Positions 23,933 to 31,093 of a stretch of DNA of 31,093 nt are shown piece after piece (positions within the stretch are counted from its first letter, which is position 1; the number at the start of each line of letters is the position of its first letter). This DNA is from an uncultured Bacillota bacterium. Its GTDB lineage: Bacteria > Bacillota_I > Bacilli_A > RF39 > UBA660. The notes under the pieces are model-generated. The model saw nothing but the letters and a program-made list of their open reading frames with translations. It was not told the DNA's origin and ran no database searches. The position numbers and the translations under genes are program-made. The stretch covers positions 1 to 31,093 of the forward strand of contig CAUAFL010000013.1 in assembly GCA_958428295.1 (NCBI GenBank). Reading direction: 5' to 3'.

Positions 23933-23942
23933 TCATACAATA
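23933..23942 (+). promoter_or_regulatory. Candidate sporulation-sigma-like -10 before spoVS
   Basis: CATACAATA at 23934-23942 fits the CATAnnnTA shape of mother-cell sigma -10 elements. A sigma-A reading (TTCTTT at 23913, TACAAT at 23936) is equally possible. The -35 is not convincing for either. Confidence 0.3.
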
Positions 23943-23971
23943 TTCTAGATAAAGAAAGGATGGTAAAACAC

Positions 23972-24232
23972 ATGGAAACATTAAAAGTTTCATCAAAATC
24001 AAACCCAAACTCAGTAGCAGGAGCCCTAGCGAACGTTTTTCGTTCTAGTGGGAGTGTGGAAATTCAAGCAGTAGGAGCAGGAGCGCTCAATCAAGCGATT
24101 AAGGCAGTAGCAATAGCTCGAGGTTTTCTAGCACCATCTGGAAAAAACATTGTCTGCATTCCAGCCTTTACGGATATTTCGATTGATGGGGAAGAAAGAA
24201 CGGCTATAAAATTAATTATTGAAACTAAATAA
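23972..24232 (+). CDS. spoVS: Stage V sporulation protein S
   Basis: The 86-aa product from ATG 23972 has the exact length and closely matches Bacillus subtilis SpoVS: METLKVSSKSNPNSVAGALA, IQAVGAGALNQAIKAVAIAR and IPAFTDISIDGEERTAIKL. The ATG at 23960 overlaps the ribosome binding site AAAGGATG, so 23972 is right. SpoVS is a small DNA/RNA-binding-like (Alba-type) protein needed for late sporulation steps in B. subtilis. Many non-sporulating bacteria keep it for another purpose, so it does not prove spore formation here. Confidence 0.96.
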   Translation: METLKVSSKSNPNSVAGALANVFRSSGSVEIQAVGAGALNQAIKAVAIARGFLAPSGKNIVCIPAFTDISIDGEERTAIKLIIETK

Positions 24233-24253
24233 GTAGCACTCGCTACTTATTTT
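24227..24253 (+). terminator. Terminator after spoVS
   Basis: AAATAAGTAGC and GCTACTTATTT pair perfectly around ACTC and overlap the stop codon of spoVS. The T run is short. Confidence 0.75.
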
Positions 24254-24288
24254 CATGTATAATAGCCTTAGGAAGGTAAGGTGAAAAG

Positions 24289-25578
24289 ATGAAGACCTTA
24301 ATTAAAAATGGTTTGGTCATCACCATGGATGAAAAAAGACTCACCCCATATGAATATTTAGATATTGTTATAGAAAATGATAAAATCTATTATATTGGAG
24401 ATTGTTATCAAGAGGATTATGATAATAAAATTGATGCCACTGGTAAAATTATACTACCAGGACTAATTAATGCTCATACGCATTTAGGAATGAGTCTATT
24501 TCGCTCTAGCAATGATCAACTACCCCTGATGGATTGGCTGACCAAAAAAATATGGCCGAAAGAAGCCCAAATGACAGATGACGATATATACTATACAACC
24601 TTAGTCTCAGCTCTTGAAATGATTAAGACCGGTACCACTTGTGCCAATGATATGTATTTCGGTTGGCTAGGGGGGATCAAAGCTTTAGAACAGGCCAAAC
24701 TACGATGTGTTTATTCTCGCTTTCTAATTGGTACTGGGGATGAGTCATCTCTTGAAAAAATGACTGATTTTGAAAACATGTTAGAGAAAAATCAGCACAG
24801 GGATTTGCTTACATTCAGTGTTAGTCCCCATGGTTTATATACATGTAGTAAAGAATATTTGATGACCTGTGAAGATTTGGCCACCATGTATCAACTCCCC
24901 CTACATTTGCATTTTTGTGAAAACCAAGAAGAGTTGAAAATCATTGAAGATACTTTTCACCAAAGCCCTGTTCAAGTATTAGAAGAACTTGGCTTTCTAA
25001 ATCACCGGCTTATTTTAGCTCATGGAACTTTTATTAGCAAAGAAGATCAACAACGTTTAATAGGTAAAAATGTATCGATTATCACTAATCCAGTTAGCAA
25101 TTTAAACTTAGGCTGTGGGATTGCTGATATTACTAGTTATTTACGTCATGGTATCAATGTTTGTTTAGGAACTGATGGCCAAGGCTCAGGAAATAATTTA
25201 AATTTGTTTAAGCATATGGCCTTTGCTTGTGATTTACAAAAAGCTCTTTATCAAGATCCTACTGTTATTTCTTCTTTGGATGTTTTAAAAATGGCTACCA
25301 TAAATGGTGCGAAAGCTTTAGGACTTTCGGATAAAATTGGTTCTTTAGAAAAGGGAAAACAAGCAGATTTGATTATTTTGGATCTAAATAATATTGAACT
25401 AACACCTACCATTGACGTGTTAGCCCAAGTTGTTCACAATGTAGAAAGTAGTAATGTTGACACTACCATTATTAATGGTGAAATTTTAATGCAGCAACAT
25501 CAGTTAACACACAATATTGATGAAGAACTTTTAAAAGAGAAATTAAGACAAATTAGTGAGCGGTTGCAGTTGTCATAA
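24289..25578 (+). CDS. mtaD: Amidohydrolase of the 5'-methylthioadenosine/S-adenosylhomocysteine deaminase type
   Basis: The 429-aa enzyme has a short N-terminal beta sandwich, then the metal-dependent barrel. The zinc ligands are His63 and His65 (NAHTHLGMSLF), His208 (HLHFCEN) with the catalytic-type Glu211, and Asp296 (GTDGQGSGNNLN). A further His lies in LILAHGTF. The QADLIILDLNNIELTP end is typical of the family. Such enzymes deaminate S-adenosylhomocysteine, methylthioadenosine or adenosine-like compounds, feeding purine and methionine salvage. The true substrate cannot be read from the sequence. It stands alone with AAGGTG as its ribosome binding site and TATAAT at 24258-24263. Confidence 0.9.
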   Translation: MKTLIKNGLVITMDEKRLTPYEYLDIVIENDKIYYIGDCYQEDYDNKIDATGKIILPGLINAHTHLGMSLFRSSNDQLPLMDWLTKKIWPKEAQMTDDDIYYTTLVSALEMIKTGTTCANDMYFGWLGGIKALEQAKLRCVYSRFLIGTGDESSLEKMTDFENMLEKNQHRDLLTFSVSPHGLYTCSKEYLMTCEDLATMYQLPLHLHFCENQEELKIIEDTFHQSPVQVLEELGFLNHRLILAHGTFISKEDQQRLIGKNVSIITNPVSNLNLGCGIADITSYLRHGINVCLGTDGQGSGNNLNLFKHMAFACDLQKALYQDPTVISSLDVLKMATINGAKALGLSDKIGSLEKGKQADLIILDLNNIELTPTIDVLAQVVHNVESSNVDTTIINGEILMQQHQLTHNIDEELLKEKLRQISERLQLS

Positions 25579-25607
25579 AAACGTATTACAGATAGTAATA
25601 CGTTTTT
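25577..25607. terminator. Bidirectional terminator between convergent genes
   Basis: AAAAACGTATTAC (25577-25589) and GTAATACGTTTTT (25595-25607) pair perfectly around AGATA, with T runs on both strands. It serves the deaminase gene and the collagen-like gene. Confidence 0.9.
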
Positions 25608-25623
25608 AGCATTTCTTGATGCT

Positions 25624-26190
25624 TTAAGATAATTTGCGCACAGTAAGCGTTGCATTGGCATTATTATTAATAATGGCATCTAAATCATTAGGTAGGGTAT
25701 TCAAAATCGAAATCACTAAATCTAACACATCACCACTATTAAGAGTTACGATACTAGTAGCCGATAAACGACCATCATAAGAAATTGTTGTCGTACTATC
25801 TAGCGCTAAAGTTTGGCTCCCACGAGTAGGGAGTAACACCGTACCATTTTGCCGTACAGCTACGGCTACATTGCAAGGTTGACTAGTAGATAGTAGAATA
25901 TTATAAGTAATTTCATAATCGCCACTTTCATTAATCGTTAAAGTATTGTTAGTATTAGGCATTACATTCTGACTAGGTAGTGCATTACTTAAACTAATAA
26001 CAACCTCACTATTGACAGCAGGGAACACAATAAATTGAACCCGCGGATGATAAAGGCCCCCATAGGCACTTGTTAATACACTGCCACTTGGACCCGTTGG
26101 CCCTGTCGGACCGATTAATCCGGTTGGCCCTGTTGGACCTACTAAATAACAATTTGGAGACAAACAATTTCTTTCTTTTTGACATTTCAT
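25624..26190 (-). CDS. Short collagen-like surface protein (BclA-like)
   Basis: The product is 188 aa from ATG 26190. The GTG three codons upstream overlaps the ribosome binding site AGGTGA. Residues ~1-16 are Cys-containing (MKCQKERNCLSPNC) with no signal peptide. A collagen-like GXY stretch (GPTGPTGLIGPTGPTGPSG) follows, then a C-terminal domain of about 140 residues with alternating beta strands, similar to the TNF/C1q-like head of BclA exosporium glycoproteins. BclA-type proteins form hair-like trimers on spores. Here the collagen region is very short, so it may be a coat or exosporium protein or just a surface trimer. Function in this organism is inferred. Confidence 0.85.
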   Translation of the reverse strand: MKCQKERNCLSPNCYLVGPTGPTGLIGPTGPTGPSGSVLTSAYGGLYHPRVQFIVFPAVNSEVVISLSNALPSQNVMPNTNNTLTINESGDYEITYNILLSTSQPCNVAVAVRQNGTVLLPTRGSQTLALDSTTTISYDGRLSATSIVTLNSGDVLDLVISILNTLPNDLDAIINNNANATLTVRKLS

Positions 26191-26207
26191 ATACTTCACC
26201 TACTATT

Positions 26208-26236
26208 AATATATGTTGATACGTTAAAAGAGTAAA
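26208..26236 (-). promoter_or_regulatory. Promoter of the collagen-like gene
   Basis: On the minus strand TTTACT (26236-26231) and TATATT (26213-26208) have 17-nt spacing. The same site reads CATATATTA (26215-26207), which also fits the CATAnnnTA mother-cell sigma shape. Confidence 0.5.
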
Positions 26237-26267
26237 TGACAGTACTAATAAACATAGAAAAAGACAG

Positions 26268-26296
26268 TTGTAAAATACATCAAAGTAGCATATAAT
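26268..26296 (+). promoter_or_regulatory. Promoter of the serine T-box operon
   Basis: TTGTAA (26268-26273) and TATAAT (26291-26296) have 17-nt spacing, just before the T-box leader. Confidence 0.75.
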
Positions 26297-26302
26297 ATAA
26301 AT

Positions 26303-26500
26303 AAATCAGTGATTAGAGTCAATGTTTAGTAACGTTTTTTTAAAGAGACATTGTGGATGGTGCAAACAATGAAAACAACTAAACTATCTCCTCTATGAGA
26401 TGGAAATTATCCCGGGGTGACACCCCGTTATCAAAAAAAAGAAGTAATGAGGATGGCACCACGAAAAAATTCGTTCCTTTGGAGGGCTATCTTTTTTTGT
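26303..26500 (+). promoter_or_regulatory. T-box riboswitch, serine-specific (specifier UCU or UCC)
   Basis: The leader has the T-box layout. Stem I shows AGAGAC (26344-26349) and the distal arm CATTGT-GGATGGTGCAA-ACAATG. GTTTAGT (26325-26331) pairs with ACTAAAC (26378-26384), and the base TAGAG pairs with CTCTA. The internal loop on the 3' side is TATCTCC (26385-26391), which reads UCU or UCC, both serine codons. A strong CGGGG/CCCCG hairpin (26413-26427) follows. GAGGATGGCACCACG (26449-26463) is the T-box proper, and the competing terminator pairs GATGGC with GCTATC before a T run. Uncharged tRNA-Ser would keep transcription going. The specifier agrees with serS downstream. Confidence 0.9.
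26452..26498 (+). terminator. Conditional T-box terminator
   Basis: GATGGC (26452-26457) and GCTATC (26486-26491) form the outer stem with further pairing inside, followed by TTTTTTT. It competes with the antiterminator. Confidence 0.8.
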
Positions 26501-26513
26501 TAGGAGGAAGCAT

Positions 26514-27437
26514 ATGTTTGATGCCCATTATGATTTATTATCTATTGCTTTATTAGCGCACCATTACCAAAAACCAGCCTACTTACAAACTCTAAAAAAT
26601 AATTTTAATGAGCAAAATATTCATGGCATATTTGCCAACTTATATTTTATGAATGAAGAGGAAATGCTAAAAGAAATGAACTTGCCAGTAGAAAAGATAA
26701 ACGTCTTAACGATGTTCCAAGAAAGTAAAAGGCAAATTACGAAATTACAGTTACCAATAAAAATAATTTATAGTATTGAAGGTTGCGATTACATCAAAGA
26801 TGAACAAGAATTACTAGCCTTAAAAGAAGCTGGTCTTGATAGTATTTTGTTAGTATGGAATAATAAGAATCGTTATGGATCGGGACCTCGTGATAGCAGT
26901 GGCTTAACTGATCTAGGACGCCGCTTTCTTAAGAAAGCCATTGAGTTAGGATTAGGAATCGATTTATCTCACGCTAATGAAGCCACTTTCTTTGATATGA
27001 TAGAACTAATAAAAGATGCCAAGCGCCAAGGGAAAGAAGTAATTTGTTATGCTAGTCATTCAAATGCTCGATCCTTGAAAGATCATCCTCGTAACTTAAC
27101 AGATAAACAGTTACAGGCTTTAAAAGAAGTAGATGGCTTTATTGGTGCTGTCAGTTATCCACCCTTTGTTGGACAGGATAGAAAGGATTATTTAGCTCAT
27201 ATCAAATATTTGGTAAAAATATTTGGTAGTGAGAAAGTAATGGTCGCCAGTGATGATATGAGTTTTGTTAATCTCTATGATGCCGAAATGGCAAAACAAA
27301 AACTAGGCTTTTATCCCTATCACAAGATAAAACAAGAACTAGAACAAGATCTATTACAAGAATTTTCTAAAGAAGACACAAGAAAAATATTAAAAGAAAA
27401 TGCCACCGTACTCTATGAAAAATTGAAAGGAAAATAA
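26514..27437 (+). CDS. Membrane dipeptidase family enzyme (M19)
   Basis: The 307-aa enzyme matches the M19 (renal dipeptidase) family. Metal ligands are in DAHYDLL (His5, Asp7), Glu89 (SIEGCDY), His153 (IDLSHAN) and His182 (ASHSNAR), with Asp247 (VASDDMSF) at the end of the barrel. Members split dipeptides and sometimes other amide bonds. Despite the name it has no signal peptide and is probably cytoplasmic. AGGAGG at 26502-26507 precedes ATG 26514. It sits between the serine T-box and serS, so it is switched on when charged tRNA-Ser runs low. That suggests a role in releasing serine from imported or recycled peptides. Confidence 0.93.
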   Translation: MFDAHYDLLSIALLAHHYQKPAYLQTLKNNFNEQNIHGIFANLYFMNEEEMLKEMNLPVEKINVLTMFQESKRQITKLQLPIKIIYSIEGCDYIKDEQELLALKEAGLDSILLVWNNKNRYGSGPRDSSGLTDLGRRFLKKAIELGLGIDLSHANEATFFDMIELIKDAKRQGKEVICYASHSNARSLKDHPRNLTDKQLQALKEVDGFIGAVSYPPFVGQDRKDYLAHIKYLVKIFGSEKVMVASDDMSFVNLYDAEMAKQKLGFYPYHKIKQELEQDLLQEFSKEDTRKILKENATVLYEKLKGK

Positions 27438-27440
27438 AAG

Positions 27441-28724
27441 ATGTTAGATATTAAATTCGTAAGAGAAAATAAAGAAATTGTAATTGCCAATATCAAAAAG
27501 AAATTTCAGGAGGAAAAGTTACCATTAGTTGACGAAGTGATTATCTTAGATGAAAAGATTCGCAAATTAAAGCAAGAGGGCGATCAACTGCGCCAAGAAC
27601 GTAATCGTACTAGCCATGAAATTGGTAGTTTGATGAAAGAGAAAAAGCAAGAAGAAGCAGCAACCAAAAAACAACAAGTAATAAATATTAATAATCGTTT
27701 AACAGCTATTGAGAAAGAAGAACTTGAACTTTCTAGTGTGTTAAAAGACAAAATGCTCGTTATCCCTCAAATTATTGATGACAGTGTACCGATTGGTAAG
27801 GATGACAGTCAAAATGTTGAAATTGAAAGATTTGGAGAACCAGTGATTCCAGACTATGAAATTCCCTATCATGCCGATATTTGTGAAGCCTTAGAAGGTT
27901 TAGATAAAGAAAGTGCTGGACGTACTAGTGGAAATGGCTTTTATTACTTAATGGGGGATATTGCAAGACTTCATTCCGCTATGTTGAGCTATGCTAGAGA
28001 TTTTATGATTAACAAGGGCTTTACCTACTGTGTACCACCATTTATGATTCATAGTGATGTCGTCACTGGTGTCATGTCATTTAAAGAAATGGATGCCATG
28101 ATGTATAAAATCGAGAATGAAGATTTATACTTAATTGGTACAAGTGAACACTCTATGATAGGTAAATTTAAAGGACAAATAATAAAAGAAGAAGAATTAC
28201 CTATTGCTATGACATCATATAGTCCATGTTTTCGGAAAGAAGTTGGAGCTCATGGATTAGAAGAACGTGGCCTTTATCGTGTTCATCAATTTGAAAAACA
28301 AGAAATGGTCGTTTTATGTAAGCCGGAAGATGCCATGGATTGGTATAATAAAATGTGGAGTTATACAGTAGAATTTTTTAGAAGTTTAGATGTTCCAGTT
28401 AGAACCCTAGAGTGTTGCAGTGGAGATCTCGCCGATTTAAAGGTTAAATCTTGTGATGTTGAGGCTTGGAGCCCAAGACAAAAGAAATACTTTGAAGTAG
28501 GATCATGTTCTACTTTAGGAGATGCACAGGCAAGAAGACTAAGTATTAGGGCTAAAGGGGAAAACGGCAACTTTCTACTTTCTACTTTAAATAATACTGT
28601 CATTGCTTCTCCACGAGGTATGATTGCTGTTATTGAAAATAATGTAAATAAGGATGGGTCTATAAGAGTTCCTAAAGTTTTACAACCATATATGGGCGGT
28701 ATAGAAGTCATTCGTATTAAATAA
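27441..28724 (+). CDS. serS: Serine-tRNA ligase
   Basis: A 427-aa class II synthetase with its N-terminal coiled-coil arm (residues ~28-100: IIKLKQEGDQLRQERNRT region) that grips the long variable arm of tRNA-Ser. The catalytic domain has LIGTSEHSMIG (the TxE loop with Ser at its middle position), motif 2 FRKEVGAHGLEERGLYRVHQFEKQE and motif 3 QARRLSIRAKG. It starts 3 nt after the M19 gene and shares its T-box control. It charges tRNA-Ser with serine in the cytoplasm. Confidence 0.97.
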   Translation: MLDIKFVRENKEIVIANIKKKFQEEKLPLVDEVIILDEKIRKLKQEGDQLRQERNRTSHEIGSLMKEKKQEEAATKKQQVININNRLTAIEKEELELSSVLKDKMLVIPQIIDDSVPIGKDDSQNVEIERFGEPVIPDYEIPYHADICEALEGLDKESAGRTSGNGFYYLMGDIARLHSAMLSYARDFMINKGFTYCVPPFMIHSDVVTGVMSFKEMDAMMYKIENEDLYLIGTSEHSMIGKFKGQIIKEEELPIAMTSYSPCFRKEVGAHGLEERGLYRVHQFEKQEMVVLCKPEDAMDWYNKMWSYTVEFFRSLDVPVRTLECCSGDLADLKVKSCDVEAWSPRQKKYFEVGSCSTLGDAQARRLSIRAKGENGNFLLSTLNNTVIASPRGMIAVIENNVNKDGSIRVPKVLQPYMGGIEVIRIK

Positions 28725-28731
28725 CTTTGAT

Positions 28732-28758
28732 TAGAAAATGTATTTGCATTTTCTTTTT
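28732..28758 (+). terminator. Terminator of the serS operon
   Basis: GAAAATG (28734-28740) and CATTTTC (28747-28753) pair perfectly around TATTTG, followed by TTTTT. Confidence 0.85.
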
Positions 28759-28775
28759 AGTAACTGGAAAAATTC

Positions 28776-28804
28776 TTTTCATTCCCAAAAAGTTGTATTA
28801 TACT
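28776..28804 (+). promoter_or_regulatory. Promoter of the following unknown gene
   Basis: TTTTCA (28776-28781) and TATACT (28799-28804) have 17-nt spacing, 25 nt before the start. Confidence 0.5.
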
Positions 28805-28829
28805 AATAAAGAAAGCAAAGGAAGATCGT

Positions 28830-29141
28830 ATGGAAGTAGAAAATCAATATCGTTATTTAATCGGTGGTTATTATGGTATTCAAAGTATGGATAATTATGA
28901 TTTAAAGGTTTATATTTTAAAAGACATTGAAAATTATATTCGCTTCTTTGTTGAACAAAATCCCTTATTAGATTTTAATTACCAGGAAGAGGCTCAAAAA
29001 GTAGAAAAGGCATCCTCTTTAATCACTAAATTACAAGATAGTTTGCTAGTGTTAAATAAGATTGATGCTCCTATGGAACTAGTCTTATTAGTGAAAGCAA
29101 AACTAAAGCATATAAAGGAAGAAGAAAGGCACAATCAATGA
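28830..29141 (+). CDS. Small helical protein of unknown function
   Basis: The 103-aa soluble protein is predicted mostly helical, with a coiled-coil-like C-terminal half (EEAQKVEKASSLITKLQDSL, then LLVKAKLKHIKEEE). I do not recognise the family. AAAGGAAGA precedes the ATG. The DUF4097-like gene follows 34 nt later, so the two may share a transcript. Confidence 0.65.
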   Translation: MEVENQYRYLIGGYYGIQSMDNYDLKVYILKDIENYIRFFVEQNPLLDFNYQEEAQKVEKASSLITKLQDSLLVLNKIDAPMELVLLVKAKLKHIKEEERHNQ

Positions 29142-29175
29142 ATATATTGTTCTATTAGATTGATAGTAGGGAAAA

Positions 29176-29985
29176 ATGGAAAAAAAATATCAGATTGTAA
29201 AAATAGCGTTAGGTATTTTTATAGCAGTATTAATCTTATTAGTAGTATTGTTATCAGTAACTCGTGGTTCGAAAAAAGAAAGTTATCTTGGGAATTACCG
29301 AATGGTTAAAAGTGCCAAATATGAGGTTGCAGATATCACTACTATTACATTGGATGTCAAAGAGGCAGAAGTAGAGTTTGCTACGGGTTTCACAACAGAG
29401 TTAGAAGTAAAACAATATGAAAATAAATATCGTAGTAGTAAAACATTTCGAACGACTATGACCAATCATCATCTTGCCATTATTGATGATTATCAACGAC
29501 ACCATGGAGGCATTTTTAGTAAAAAAGAAAAGGTAAAATATGTGATTACACTACCGCAAACATATAATCAGAGTTTATTACTACGAGCCAATGTTACCGA
29601 TGTGACAATCAAAGATAAATTAGAAGTGCAAAATTTAGAGATAGACACACAGGTAGGAGCAATAGAAATTAATCAATTAGTATCTAGTAAAGCGACAATA
29701 AAAAATAATATTGGTGATATTGCTATCAATCAGATAGAAGGGGCACTTATTATTAACAGTGATATTGGAGATGTTGATATCGAGCATTTCCTCGTGAAAG
29801 GTAATTCTCAAATTTTGGTTAATACAGGAGATATTGATATACAGATAGCAGACTCATCAAATTGTATCATTCGGGCTAAAAGTAAATTGGGAAATAACAA
29901 TCAAACAGTTCCTAAAACCCTAAATCAAGGCCTCTATACATTATCTGTTACTAGTAATATTGGTGATATAGATATTGAAACTTAA
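29176..29985 (+). CDS. DUF4097-like membrane-anchored protein
   Basis: The 269-aa protein has an N-terminal membrane helix (~8-28) and an outer domain built of short beta strands with repeating GDIDI-type turns (NNIGDIAINQ, NSDIGDVDIEH, NTGDIDIQIA, NIGDIDIET). This matches DUF4097 proteins, which form a right-handed beta helix. Some, such as LiaG, belong to cell-envelope stress operons. No sensor kinase, LiaF or LiaX partner is present nearby. The start follows AGGG. Confidence 0.8.
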   Translation: MEKKYQIVKIALGIFIAVLILLVVLLSVTRGSKKESYLGNYRMVKSAKYEVADITTITLDVKEAEVEFATGFTTELEVKQYENKYRSSKTFRTTMTNHHLAIIDDYQRHHGGIFSKKEKVKYVITLPQTYNQSLLLRANVTDVTIKDKLEVQNLEIDTQVGAIEINQLVSSKATIKNNIGDIAINQIEGALIINSDIGDVDIEHFLVKGNSQILVNTGDIDIQIADSSNCIIRAKSKLGNNNQTVPKTLNQGLYTLSVTSNIGDIDIET

Positions 29986-30027
29986 GTATAAAAACGCTAA
30001 AATAGGAAACACTGTTACTAGAAGAAT

Positions 30028-30056
30028 TTGACAAAAGACCGTGATTTTGGTATAAT
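30028..30056 (+). promoter_or_regulatory. Consensus promoter of the ankyrin-repeat gene
   Basis: TTGACA (30028-30033) and TATAAT (30051-30056) are perfect with 17-nt spacing, 35 nt before the start. Confidence 0.85.
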
Positions 30057-30091
30057 AAATGCCGTCACGTAAAAAAGATGAGGTGTTTTAA

Positions 30092-30787
30092 ATGTTTTAC
30101 GCGGAAGAACAAGCCCTACTTGCTTGTGAAGAAGAACCATCCCTGATTTTTGAATTAATGAAGGAAGGGCACTTTACTTTAGTGGATCAAGTTCTAAGAA
30201 AAAAATTAGTTAGTATTGCTGAAGTAGACACAGAGGGAAATACTGTACTAATGAAATTACTAAAATTAAAACAATACGATTTAGTGTCTAAATATATGAA
30301 TCATAGTGACTTTGAAGTCAATCACCAAAATAAAGAGGGAAATACCTTTGCCCACATTTTAGCAACAAAGAACTATGTACATGCCGCACCACTGATAAAA
30401 AAACTAAAGAAAAATACAGAGTTTTCACCAAATTTGAAAAATAATGAAGGAAAAACGATTTTAGATCTATCTATTCAAAGTGGTAACTTATGTACTACCC
30501 TAAAGTTTTTAGAAGATAAACGCTTTTCTAATATAGATGTTGTTTCTTTTGAACATTTATATAAAACCTTTATTCGCAATAATGCTTATGGGAAATACAC
30601 AAGACTGACCAATTTAGAAGTAGTTCTTTCTAACTTAGAAAAAAAACATAATTTATTACCTAGAATGGAACGATTAGTTAATTTATTAGCCAGTGAATTT
30701 GAAGTCATTAAAGAAGAATTATTAAGTAATAAATTAACTTCCCTTGATAATATTATTGAAACAGTATTAGTAGAAAGCAATGCTTAA
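30092..30787 (+). CDS. Ankyrin-repeat protein
   Basis: The 231-aa protein has no signal peptide. Residues ~45-155 contain about three degenerate ankyrin repeats with the TxLxxA-like lines DTEGNTVLMKLLKLK, NKEGNTFAHILATKN and NNEGKTILDLSIQSG, spaced roughly 35-38 residues. The C-terminal third is helical and lacks clear repeats. Ankyrin stacks bind proteins; the partner is unknown. It has a consensus promoter, so expression is probably strong. Confidence 0.85.
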   Translation: MFYAEEQALLACEEEPSLIFELMKEGHFTLVDQVLRKKLVSIAEVDTEGNTVLMKLLKLKQYDLVSKYMNHSDFEVNHQNKEGNTFAHILATKNYVHAAPLIKKLKKNTEFSPNLKNNEGKTILDLSIQSGNLCTTLKFLEDKRFSNIDVVSFEHLYKTFIRNNAYGKYTRLTNLEVVLSNLEKKHNLLPRMERLVNLLASEFEVIKEELLSNKLTSLDNIIETVLVESNA

Positions 30788-30804
30788 CGGCAGCTTTCTT
30801 TTTT
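30772..30804 (+). terminator. Terminator of the ankyrin-repeat gene
   Basis: AGAAAGC (30772-30778) and GCTTTCT (30793-30799) pair, with an inner TGC/GCA stem, and TTTTT follows. The 5' arm overlaps the end of the gene. Confidence 0.75.
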
Positions 30805-30926
30805 GCCCAATATTATAAATTGTTTAAATACTTTTTATTAACGAAACTTTACAAAAAAAGCGTACAGTAAAATAGAATAACAAAACTAAATATATCTTTC
30901 CTAGTTGTTATAAGAAAGGATAAATT

Positions 30927-31093
30927 ATGAACGATAAAATACAAGAAATAAATAAATTATTAAAAAATAGACCAAATTTAAAAACTGAGTGTGCATACAG
31001 AAGGGATATTAATTTCATAAGTTCCATTTTAAAGATGCCGGAGTGGAATGATGAGAAATTTAGCGGTCTATTAACTCCAAATATTTGGCATAG
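30927..31093 (+). CDS. Start of an unrecognised gene, cut by the window edge
   Basis: ATG 30927 follows AGAAAGGA and opens a frame that stays open to the end of the window (at least 55 residues: MNDKIQEINKLLKNRPNLK and onward, with KMPEWNDEKFSGLLTPNIWH near the edge). No signal peptide is visible. I do not recognise the family from this fragment. Confidence 0.65.
   Translation, partial: MNDKIQEINKLLKNRPNLKTECAYRRDINFISSILKMPEWNDEKFSGLLTPNIWH

Noticed and set aside
1..31093. CRISPR array, insertion sequence, prophage or replication origin
   Set aside because: No regularly spaced repeats, transposase, integrase, phage structural gene or DnaA-box cluster was seen.

Overview
The window is AT-rich bacterial DNA with tightly packed genes. 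Its promoters are mostly TTGACA/TATAAT-like, its ribosome binding sites are strong AGGAGG-type, and many genes end in hairpin-plus-T-run terminators. A serine T-box leader, GatCAB, ScpA/ScpB, SpoVS, a VanY-type and a DacA/DacF-type carboxypeptidase, a sortase-like tail and a BclA-like collagen protein point to a low-GC Gram-positive (Bacillota; probably an uncultured, possibly gut-associated Bacilli-like lineage) with a cell wall. The exact lineage cannot be fixed from this window.

Region 1-4613 holds the end of a glycine-rich (ALK/LTK-type) surface protein, a large prepilin-like protein, and a U32-family RNA-hydroxylase-type protein 12 nt behind it. Region 4614-5930 is the most notable part. 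A consensus promoter drives a highly structured, roughly 625-nt noncoding RNA with its own terminator, followed by a small multi-pass membrane protein that matches the OLE-associated protein OapA. I read the pair as OLE RNA plus OapA. Region 5930-6400 has no intact gene and may carry a decayed reading frame on the minus strand. It is followed by a secreted repeat protein with a C-terminal wall-anchor-like tail.

Region 7781-11000 is the gatC-gatA-gatB operon (8-nt overlaps) for Gln-tRNA(Gln) and/or Asn-tRNA(Asn) formation. Region 11047-14508 is a probable sensing operon: a small single-pass membrane protein, a receptor with solute-binding-like extracellular domains and a degenerate GGDEF domain, and a YihY-family membrane protein. 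Region 14518-17359 has an unknown small protein and two D,D-carboxypeptidases on opposite strands sharing one upstream region. Region 17409-20317 contains a Nudix hydrolase, an RNHCP zinc protein, and scpA-scpB plus a membrane-anchored unknown protein.

Region 20330-25607 holds tRNA-Leu(CAA), an Mn-type superoxide dismutase, an rRNA-methyltransferase-like protein, an RluA-family pseudouridine synthase, a membrane protein with a long Pro-rich tail, SpoVS and an MtaD-like deaminase. Region 25595-28758 contains a collagen-like, possibly spore-surface protein on the minus strand and a serine T-box operon (M19 dipeptidase, then serS). The window ends with an unknown small protein, a DUF4097-like membrane protein, an ankyrin-repeat protein and the start of an unrecognised gene cut by the window edge.
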